Source of the DNA: Tipula vernalis
Taxonomy: Eukaryota > Arthropoda > Insecta > Diptera > Tipulidae
Direction: 5' to 3'
NCBI GenBank assembly: GCA_958295665.1
Contig: OY282558.1
Location: forward strand, 46,934,389-46,998,388
DNA length: 64,000 nt
A program made the translations under genes and the position numbers. This document shows positions 55,480-64,000 of the stretch, piece after piece. Under the pieces are notes generated by a model that saw only the letters and a program-made list of their open reading frames with translations, was not told the DNA's origin and did not search any database. Numbering within the stretch: the stretch's first letter is position 1; every line of letters begins with the position of its first letter.

Positions 55480-56620
55480 TCTGGAAACTAGTTTGGTGGC
55501 CTGACACTAAAAAACTTGACCGGCAAATTTCATTTTGAAAATCTCTTTAATCAATATTATCGACGCATATGACTTCCTACCGCTCCGGACATTCAAACTT
55601 CTGCGGGTTGCTGGTAAAATGTCCTACATTGTCCTGGATTTTAGATAATATTCATTCAGATCGTTAAATTTATTAGCGGCAAATCAAAATTCTGGAGGAT
55701 GTAGAACATTAATAATTTCAACACAATTTAAATATTTTGTTTAAGAAATCGTACCCCATCCAAAATGAAAATGAAAATAAATCGGCAAATGTGTAGGTTT
55801 CATTTGGCGCTGAAGGTGCGGAAAATTGTCTGGGTGGGCTGTGTATGGAAAACAAAATTTTTCAAATAACGAGTAGTGTTCCATAATATTTCTTACCGTT
55901 GGGCCATGTTTTATTTTAAAAATTCTGATCCCGACCCAACTTATCAGCTAAAACATTCGTCAGGCTATGAAACGATAGATTTTATGTAAGGTACTATTTA
56001 TAGGATCTACAAAATACATACTACGATATACAATTTCACTAAGTATTTAAAATTTGGTCAGTGTTCCACAATATTTTTTTGAGTTTGAGCCATGGCTTAA
56101 TTGAAAAATTCGACGACCGAAAGAATTCTCCTTAGTCGAAATTAATAAATTTTATGTAGGAACTACTAAAGAATTGATTTCACATCATAAATTTCAGATA
56201 TACAATTTTATTAAATCCATCCAAAAACGGTTCCATTTGGAGCTGGAGACGTAGTGTTCTCTGGATTGGTTAGGTAAAAAAAATTGGTCAAACAATTTTT
56301 TCATTAATTGCACCAACCAGGTGGTCCGCGTTACTTCTTTAATTTGGCTCTTATTTTATTTAAGAAATTCGACCCCAAATGATATAACCCAAAGAATTTT
56401 TCAGAGCTTGAATAATTCGATTTTATTTTAGGAACCACATATAGAATTGTCTTAATAACTTACAAATAAAATTTCACTAAAATCCATTGACTAACTTGCA
56501 TGTTCCTTTCTGGTGCTGGGAATTTAGTAAAGGCCTAGGATTGGTTTTGAAAAACCAAATTTATGGACCAAAATATCATTAGCAATGTCCCTAATTTTTC
56601 AAAAGAGAAATTCAATCTCT
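55480..56620 (+). repeat. Old tandem array, unit about 270 bp
   Basis: Ordered landmarks recur: GCGCTGAAGGTG / GAGCTGGAGACG / GGTGCTGGGAAT at 55806, 56238 and 56513; GATTTTATGTAAGGTACTA / AATTTTATGTAGGAACTACT / GATTTTATTTTAGGAACCAC at about 55978, 56148 and 56417; ACAATTTCACTAAGT / ACAATTTTATTAAATCC / AAAATTTCACTAAAATCC at 56030, 56199 and 56466. Some units are shortened. There is no ORF, so it is probably satellite-like. Confidence 0.5.
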
Positions 56621-57169
56621 GCCCCAAATGGAACTTCTACTATTATGCACCAATTCCATTAAAATTTAGTATCTAACATAAGCAACAAATTTGATGATCA
56701 ATTAATTAGTTACAATATATCCAAAGGGAGAATCAAGGAAGATGGTTTGCAACTTTTCTAGAAGAGATTTTATCACATGAAATGTTCTAGTTTTTGAAAT
56801 TTTTTCAAACTACGTCCGGGTTTAGTTGTTTTTGACCTGGTCACCCTGGCTACATCTCATGAATCGATTTGGACCGCCTCAATGACACTCCTCCAAATAG
56901 TACGAACTTATAATACGTTGATGTCAACTTTATTGAACTTTTGTGATCTCGTCATTCACTCGCATTCTATGTATAACTGGCTCCCTCATTGAAGTGACCG
57001 AGAATTATTCTAATAATCTTACGCTTACTTACATCAATTTTTTGGATGTTTGATGCTGTTAGTTTCCAAGACTTGCGACCAAATGACTGATGTGAAATTA
57101 CGACGAAACTAACTGAACCAACAATTTGTCAAACCCAAGTCTGATGCAATGTTCCAAAGCAATTTTCCG

Positions 57170-57420
57170 AATTTAGCTATGATCCATTCAAAAGTTGTTC
57201 AAATTCTAAATTTTTCTCATAAATTTGTCAACCCAAGCCATGTCCCATTCAAATGTTAGATAATGGTTTCACATAAATCAACTTTCAAATTTTAAATGCT
57301 GTCGATTAATTCAACTGTTAATTTATCAACTTCAGTTTTGCTGTTTCATTATATCGGTCAAATCTTTACTGAGTTTCACGAGTATGATCCATTTAGAAGT
57401 TAGAACAGGGTAAATAAGTG
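57170..57420 (+). repeat. Weak repeat of ATGATCCATTCAAAAGTT words
   Basis: ATGATCCATTCAAAAGTTG, ATGTCCCATTCAAATGTTA and ATGATCCATTTAGAAGTTA occur at about 57178, 57238 and 57384, each followed by AT-rich spacer. It may be the remains of another tandem array next to the 55480-56620 one. Confidence 0.3.
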
Positions 57421-57429
57421 AATATTGAA

Positions 57430-58265
57430 TTCAAATTTGAAAATTGTAACGTTCCATACGGTTGGGTATGAGACTAGGAATAGCGTATTTTTGTACGGCA
57501 GTTGTTGGTTGAGAAAGAAATTTATTTTTATAAGCCAGCATCTTCTTCTTTAAATTAACTGTTCCCTCCCATAAGACTCACCCCTTGAAACAGCAAATCA
57601 CCATTGTTGAGGCCACATAATTTGTCGTGACTTAATTTTTTATTTTTTTTTCAATACCTACATGAACACGATTGAGTGCAAAGTATAGGGTATTGCCTAA
57701 GAGATGGGCAAACCATAAAGGCAGCAATGGGCAATGTTGGTGGAGTGGCGGCCAACGAACGAAAACAACAGCAGTTACGATCTGGGCTTCAACAGAAAAA
57801 ATTGCAAAAGCAAAAGGAAAAAAACTAAATAAAAAATTAATGTTTTTGCTTAGAGGAATGATGGCGTAAGACTCTGGCCACATTTCGATTTTCTTTAAAA
57901 TATCTTAATTTAACGTGAGGTTGTACTTACGAAGTTTTTTGTTTATTGAGCTTATGATTGTACTAGAATAAGTGTTTTACCTACAATGAATATTTTGCAT
58001 TCATTGTATGCTTTTGTTTTGCTTCTTCCAATTGACAATATTTTCTGGCAGATCAATTTGAGACAAGCAATACATAAATGTCAAAAAACAAATTTGATTA
58101 ACGGGATCGTGTTTGTATGTTTCGTGTTTGTGCGTGTTTGATTTTATGCCCCAATCATTCACCGAGATATAGTAGAACAATACAGTGTTCTTGACAAAAT
58201 AAGAGATAGTGTAATAGCTGACTTCCTCGTCTTTCTATTCTACAATAAAAAAAAGAAACACGAGG
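57430..58265. other. Stretch without recognised genes
   Basis: ORFs at 57632-57883 (minus) and 57672-57869 (plus) are mutual shadows without known motifs. Nothing supported. Confidence 0.4.
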
Positions 58266-58269
58266 AAAA

Positions 58270-59045
58270 TTAAACTAACTTAAAATACCTTTTTGGATCG
58301 TAATTAGTGGTTTAATATTTGATAAGTAACTACCACCCCAACAAGAAATACCATATTGTAAATGAGAATCTATCAAAGCGTAATATTCAGGGCTACCTTA
58401 AAAATTCAGGACTACAAATATTACGCAAATAAAAAAATGATCTAAGCGCCTGATAAAGCTTTTTTTGCAAAGAACTAACATGACCCTTAAAGTTGAGTTG
58501 TGTATCTAAATGCAAACCTAGGTATTTGAATGAATCCACGTTTTCTATAGGTATACACAAACAGTTGCTTCAGCAACTTCAAGTCACAATCAATGTTACG
58601 ATACACTAAATCATTGTCAGAATTAGAATATAAAAATGCCACATCATCAGCAAAAGCAACAATATCTCTGTGCAATTTAAGGTCGAATATTGAGTTACAG
58701 TAAACTAAAAACAATAATGGACCTAATACCGAACCCTGAGGAACCCCAACATTTACTACTTTTTCGTCACTATGAATTTTGTTTATACATACACTCTGAA
58801 TTTTATTTTCCAGATAAGACTTAAATAAAGAAAGCGCAATACCTCTAATCTCGATGTTCGATAATTTTTCCAACAAAATCTTATGATTAACTGTATCAAA
58901 TGCTTTTGTAATATCAATAAAAAGAGCAGATACCTTTAAGTTATCATTAAGGTTCTGATGTTAGGGGGTTATAAATGAAATAAGAGCTTTCTCTGTCGAT
59001 GAATTTTTAATAAACCCAAACCCCAAATTCCTGGTAAACTGTGAT
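58270..59045 (-). pseudogene. LINE reverse transcriptase fragment
   Basis: From about 59045 the minus strand reads VSALFIDITKAFDTVNHKIL (upstream of 58876), then GVPQGSVLGPLLFLVYCNS and FADDVAFLYSNSD near 58650 within 58876-58487. After a frameshift near 58550 it continues VDSFKYLGLHLDTQLNFKGH and then YYALIDSHLQYGISCWGGSY to about 58300. This covers RT motif A to the C-terminal domain. It differs from the other LINEs of the window in sequence and is truncated at both ends. Confidence 0.75.
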
Positions 59046-59203
59046 ATATTTGAATTTGGTAAAAATATGTTTTATATTCCCTAATAAAAAAACATAGGGA
59101 TTAGCATTCTTTTATTACATTCGAAGGTGATCGTAGTGAAATTGTGTAAGTGCAAAAGAGTGATATTTGTAAAGATATTGATAAATTCAAAAGTGAAATA
59201 TCA

Positions 59204-59268
59204 GGTAAGAAAATAAAGGAAAAAAAAAATCTCCGACTATTGTTTTCAAATTACTTTATAACCCTCTA
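59204..59268 (+). other. Possible 5' UTR intron of the piggyBac gene
   Basis: CAG|GTAAGA at 59201-59209 and a pyrimidine-containing CCCTCTAG ending at 59268 could be donor and acceptor of a 65-bp intron just before the ATG region at 59270-59279. This is consensus matching only. Confidence 0.35.
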
Positions 59269-59269
59269 G

Positions 59270-61017
59270 GTGATAAGAATGGCAAAACGAATAAAAACTG
59301 CTTCTTTGAAGTTAGAAGAAATATATAACATACATGTTGAATGTTCAGATGTTGAAGAAGATAATATTCATGCGAGCGATGGCGAATTATTGGGGAACCA
59401 AAGTGATGTTAGCGGCAGTGACGAAAGCGTTTATATCGAGAGTAGTGATAGCGAAAATTTTGATGAAAATAATGCAGATGAATCTAGCGACAAGGAAAAC
59501 GAAAATATTTTGCATAATAAACCTAAAAGAATATGCATGCGTTTTCCTTCTACTTTTGCCAATCTGAAGTTTCTGCAGATGGAACTATTTGGAAAAAAAA
59601 TAAAATAAGAAGGTGTCGTTGGAAGATTACCATCTCTCTGCATTTTCAAAGATTCAAAGATTTATCTGGACCTACAGCGCATGCAAAAAGAAATATTATG
59701 AAAGGAGAAAAAAGCAGTCATTTTTTTTATTGATTGACCACAATATATTAGATCATATAAGAATTTGTACTGAGTTAGAAGCCTCTCGAGTTTTGGGCAA
59801 GATATGGTCAATTACACAAGAAAAACTGAAGACTTTTATCGCAATATTGTATGGACGTGGTGCATATGAAGCCAACATTTTGAAACTTTCATATTTATGG
59901 AATAAGAAATGGGGTCCGGATTTTTTTTTTAAGACTATGAGTAGAAATAATTTCACGGAAGTTCTACGTTACATTCGTTTCGACAAATGAAATGAGAGAA
60001 GCAAACTTTACAAACCGACAAATTTGCTTTAGTTTCAACATTTTCGAACAAATTTATTGAAAATAGCCAAAATTGTTTCAAACCAGGAGCATATATGTAT
60101 TACCGTTGATGAGCAACTCTTCCCAACGAAAGCCAGATGCAGATTAACACAGTATATGCCAAATAATCCTGACAAATTTGGGATACAATTCTGGTTGGTC
60201 TCTGATGTTAAAACTAAATATGTGGTGAATGGTTTTCCTTACTTAGAAAAAGATGAGACGCGAGATTTATCAACTTTACTAAGTGAGTTTGTTGTACTAA
60301 AGCTTTTAGAACCGTACACTATGAAAAATTGAACGGTAACAACAGACAATTTTTTTACCAGTTTTTCTCCAGCTTCTAAATTACTGGCCAAAAATACTAC
60401 ACTGGTTGGTACAATACGCAGCAACAAACGGGTTCCAAAAATTTGTAAACAAAAGAGAGATGATGTGGCTCGTTTTTCAACTGTCCTTTTTGAGTCAAGT
60501 AGATGTACTCTTACAGTTTATGACAGTAAGTCGAAAAAAAAAAGTTATAATTCTGAGTACTAAGCACAAGGGTATCAAAATTGACACAAATTATAAAGAG
60601 CTACCAGAAATTGTGTCTTTTTATAATAAAACCAAATTTGGTGTTGATGTGACGGATCAAATGGCACGAAAATATTCCGTAAAGTCCGCAACCAGAAGGT
60701 GGCCACTGCTAGTTTTTTTCAATGTTTCAGATTTGGCTGGAATAAATTCATGGATTTTATATAAAAGTATAACAGGACAAAATATTTCAAGAAAAAATGT
60801 TTGGTTTGGTTTAGCACAAGAAGTTGCATTTGAATATCAGCCACCGGGGCAAGGGACAGCAGTTGAACAACCAAAACCAAGTACTAGTAGTGTGCTTCCT
60901 CACCCAGTACGTAAACGGTGTTAAATAGGACTGTGTAATAACAATAAGACTACAACAAAATGCGAATTCTGTAAAAAATTTGTGTGCGGAACATGTAAAA
61001 ATTGTGAGAAGCAGTAA
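59270..61017 (+). pseudogene. piggyBac-type (PGBD4-like) transposase, frameshifted
   Basis: An acidic serine-rich N-terminus (59270 to about 59510) is followed by ADGTIW and GPTAHAKRNIMKGEKSS, ILDHIRICTELEASRVLG and LYGRGAYEANILKLSYLW. The catalytic regions are ITVDEQLFPTKARC (first Asp), TTDNFFTS (second) and FGVDVTDQM (third), all with Asp kept, unlike the piggyBac relic at 19090. The C-terminus (LCNNNKTTTKCEFCKKFVCG, CKNCEKQ) is the cysteine-rich domain. Lesions: frame changes near 59560, 59725 (T run), 59990-60095 and 60535 (A run), and in-frame stops at 60330-60332 and 60922-60924. Confidence 0.85.
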
Positions 61018-61187
61018 TAAAATCTAAATAAAACTTATAAACTTGTATTTATTTTAAAGGGTGCCTATACTCTTTATTTGTACTATTAAAAAGTATACCA
61101 AGAACAGACCTATGTACACTTAAACCTAACGTATTGTATACCAGTCAAAATGACTGGTTTTGGTATAAGTAGGTATAGTAAATTGTT

Positions 61188-61204
61188 GGTAAATCTAGTG
61201 TTAA
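61188..61204 (+). repeat. piggyBac 3' terminal repeat with TTAA
   Basis: GGTAAATCTAGTG directly followed by TTAA (61201-61204), the target of this superfamily. Inside it a palindrome CCAGTCAAAATGACTGG lies at 61141-61157. The complementary 5' end was not found before 59204, where LINE sequence ends at about 59045, so the 5' terminus seems lost. Confidence 0.6.
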
Positions 61205-62110
61205 ATTGGAATAAGATACATTTTCAAAAATGATTTTTTTTGAACCAAAGCAACAAACAGGAATTATTTTTTTAATTTTTGTGTAAAAAAATTAATATTT
61301 CTAATAATTTACGATGAGGTGAATAAAAATCGATATGGTTATATGTTTATAATTCCAAAAAAAATTTGTATAATTAATTCCTTTTTAGAATTATTACTAA
61401 GCAATTGTTGCTGTAAAATTACCAAAGCATGACTGCTAATATCGAAATTGTACAGTTTACAACTTCTTTAATGTTGATTGGGTCTTACCAAAAATCTAAA
61501 AATTAACATAGAACGTGTTAAAAGGTTAGTTGCTATGTTGTATGTACTGAAATTAGAACTGGGCTTAACAAATTAACGGTTAACTTAATCAGAAGCCTTT
61601 AAAATTTTTGAACGTTTGGTTCATTGAATTGTTTTGCAAAAATCTACCTTAATAAGTAGGTTTTTAAATATAATGTACTAAACTTAATAAACTTCCTAGT
61701 ACAGTATTACCAGATTAAACTTTTCGATTATTTCGTCCTAACTTACCAAAGTTGATAACTGGAATTATCAGAACTTTGTAGATGTTTAGTTCTGTTTTGC
61801 GTGATATATGAGGAGATTTGAAGATTTTGGTGCTGCTATAAAATGCTCAGTAGTCTGTTGCGATCCTCGATAAAATGTCTAAAGAAATAGTAAAATTTCT
61901 GCTTTCTTGCGGTACAATATATTTGGTCTTTGCTTCGTTTGTCTGAATTCCAATTTATTGGGCTGTTAATTCCAACGGAAGGAGGACCTCTTTCAAGCAG
62001 ATAATGTTGACATTTCCAAGAATCAATAAGTAATTTATATGTACTATTAAATGCGAATTACTTCGGTCTAAAAGACTAAAGTATTGAAATCCTGTCAAAA
62101 ATGACCAAAA
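61205..62110. other. Non-coding AT-rich stretch
   Basis: No coding motif, no repeat partner noticed. Confidence 0.45.
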
Positions 62111-62204
62111 ATTTGGTTAGTCTAAAACGTGTGTATGTCTGGATGTCTGTTTCTCTGGCGGAGATTTGAAAAACTTTTGTAACATGTACGTCAAGATGGT
62201 CGGG

Positions 62205-62400
62205 TATCTGCCATACGAATTGACCCAAAACACCGGAGATATGTAAATATTCACCAATTTTTTATATATATGCTGATTTGAATATTGAGTTGGGTATTGA
62301 GTTTGTGGTTGAGTTGTGAAGGTTAAGTTAAGGGTCAATTGAATTTGAAGTTGAGTTGGAGTTGAGTTGTAAATAGGGAATTTTATGTATATGCTGGTTT
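62205..62400 (+). repeat. Dispersed repeat, right copy, with TTGAGTT minisatellite
   Basis: CATACGAATTGACCCAAAAC, then CACCAATTTTTTATA, then TTGAGTTGGGTATTGAGTTT and GTGGTTGAGTT. It aligns in order with 1830-1945. Only a short stretch of the minisatellite is present here. Confidence 0.55.
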
Positions 62401-62407
62401 GAGAATT

Positions 62408-62478
62408 AATAGTAAGATGGTGTGATGCTATGGTAGCATGATGGTATGATGGTATAGCGGTACGATGTGTAGCGTTCA
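62408..62478 (+). repeat. ATGGTATG minisatellite
   Basis: Imperfect repeats of GATGGTATGATG. The same words return at the right edge of the window (63954-63975). Confidence 0.6.
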
Positions 62479-63419
62479 GGTGTTTGTGATTGGACAAAGC
62501 CACCGTGTGTATGTTTTCGTTGACGGATTAAACGGTAAGCGGGTCATGAAACTTCGCGGCTGAACCTTTCCATTCGACCTCATTCAACATACTTAAATGT
62601 CCACCATTTCCCTTTTGTTTGTATATCCATCCTCCATCGCAACTCATCTGAATAATTGGTGTAATAAACAGTGCAATACAAAAAAAAAAAAATAACAAGA
62701 ACAAACAATTTTTAATCCAATAATTAAATATTTTTTTTATTATTTTATTCACCATGGCACGGCGACGAAGATTGGCAACTCAATCTGGGAAACCAAACCA
62801 GAATCACAAAAAAAAAAAACTTGCTAAACAATAATAATTCGGATGAGCAGTTTCGGGGCAACAGATGGCGCTAGGCATGCAGCAAACAATTATTTAAAAT
62901 TAGCGCTCAAAAATTTGAGGGAAATGGCGAAAACTATAAAAGTGCAAGAAAATATAGAAAAATAATAGAAAATTGAAGAAGAGGTGATGACGAGGAGAAG
63001 GGGGTGCCGGTATATTTAGACGAGTAAGATCGGATGACGAGCAGTCAAGTCTGAATCAGAGAATTGGTCAGATATAAAAAAAATTGTAAATGAAAGCAAA
63101 ATAAAATCGGTGTGCGAACAGAAAAAATTTGGGTATACTATTTCGTGTTCACTGTTTATTTTTTTTGTGCATGAAACAAATGAATAATTAATTGTAATTA
63201 TAGTATGTAATAAAAGAATAAAAATAATATATTTGTTACACATACATTTTATAAAGATATAAGAAGTGCGGTTGTTTTATTTTACAAGCTGTGTTCGCTT
63301 ACTTCGCTGAGTCCGCCATAATTCGGATTGTTAAAAAAATAAAAAAAAATTAAGAGGTAATAAATAGACGAAGTTTGTGGCTAAATAAAAAAAGAGGTGA
63401 AGTGAATTAAAAAAAAAAA

Positions 63420-63641
63420 TAAAACGGAACAAAAACAAATGACAGAGCAATTGAACGTATTAGTGGTGAAAAGTGTTTTCTTAGTGATCTCAGTGCAAAG
63501 CGAGAAAAACTAAAATAAAATCATAAGTGAGTGGTGAGTCGGCGTCGTGACACGTGCAAGGTGATAAACAGCAAGCTTGGAGGCACTAAGGGGAGATCAT
63601 CAGTTCGCTGCAGAGAACTTGAGCTAGCAGAAGTGTTTTTC
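63420..63641 (+). other. Possible non-coding first exon with splice donor
   Basis: A region less AT-rich than its surroundings ends in GTGTTTTTCAG|GTGAGTTGTG, a good 5' splice donor at 63641/63642. Many short stops exclude long coding. It could be a 5' UTR exon of a host gene extending beyond the window, but no promoter motif is clear. Confidence 0.3.
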
Positions 63642-64000
63642 AGGTGAGTTGTGCGTCCCTTATTATTGTTTCTTGTCCCGTCACGGTTTGTCGTATGGTC
63701 TCATGATACGCGATTTTGTATGGGTGTTTTTTTTACCGTTAGCGCGATTATTCTAGAAAGACCCTAAAACACGCGGTGGCTTTTTAGTGGTGTTTATTTG
63801 CACCCCGCCCAAGTCATATTGCTCGCAATCGAGCTAAGCCGGCTTATCGTGCTGGTAGACTGGCGCCCAAAATCACGCACAGTGAGTTAAAAAAAATTCA
63901 GAGTCTACCCAAGCCATCGCGCGTTGACGAACCAAATTGAGACAGCACGTTACAGATGGTATGATGGTATGGCGGATATTGATATGCGATGTTATGACTG

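Noticed and set aside
57632..57883. Overlapping ORFs on both strands as a gene pair
   Set aside because: They are mirror images of the same stretch with no family pattern in either.

Overview
The window looks like repeat-rich nuclear DNA from an arthropod, most likely an insect. It is strongly AT-rich. Its recognisable coding sequence comes almost entirely from eukaryotic transposable elements typical of insect genomes: Ty3/Gypsy, BEL/Pao, three LINE lineages, two piggyBac elements, a Helitron, DUF4817 Tc1/mariner-type transposases, and a spliced DUF7869-type gene. Nothing bacterial, viral-genomic or organellar is present. I found no convincing intact host protein-coding gene, no tRNA or rRNA gene and no CRISPR array. 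The species cannot be named from this sequence alone.

Layout. 1-3800: hairpin MITEs, a pair of nested inverted repeats, a DUF4817 transposase remnant, a GGTTGAGTT minisatellite and a 109-bp tandem repeat. 3787-9631 (+): a Ty3/Gypsy element with short LTRs, split by a retroposon that left a perfect 22-bp target duplication and that itself carries a pogo-like MITE. 9632-12100 (+): decayed Helitron replicase/helicase. 12219-13881 (-): DUF4817 mariner-type element that kept a long ORF but lost catalytic segments. 13890-17550: no recognised gene. 17564-19045: gag relics, a mariner C-terminus and a GC-rich A-tailed segment. 19090-23634 (+): a piggyBac relic cut in two by a LINE (20109-23189, -) with an intact 930-codon ORF2. 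26200-29830 (-): 5'-truncated BEL/Pao element. 30291-33441 (-): spliced DUF7869-type gene, broken and interrupted by an 892-bp TIR element.

36777-36945 (-): another copy of the SINE seen in the Gypsy insert. 38002-41028 (-): RTE-like LINE carrying a 190-bp insertion. 45480-48035 (-): scrambled BEL/Pao relic with an inverted duplication of gag. 49869-54060 (-): LINE with FP25-like ORF1 and an EN-RT ORF2 interrupted by only two stops. 55480-56620: old roughly 270-bp tandem array. 58270-59045 (-): LINE RT fragment. 59204-61204 (+): second piggyBac with a 3' TIR and TTAA. 61205-64000: the same dispersed repeat and minisatellite as near the left end, then a possible non-coding first exon with a splice donor near 63641.

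The main interest is stratigraphic. In at least four places, joining the sequence across an insertion and removing one copy of the target duplication puts the host element's codons back in register (Gypsy pol, DUF7869 gene, RTE ORF, piggyBac), so the order of insertions can be read directly. No new multi-gene system was found. The least documented items are the SINE family with an (AATC)n tail, the composite retroposon that carries it, and the 892-bp TIR element.
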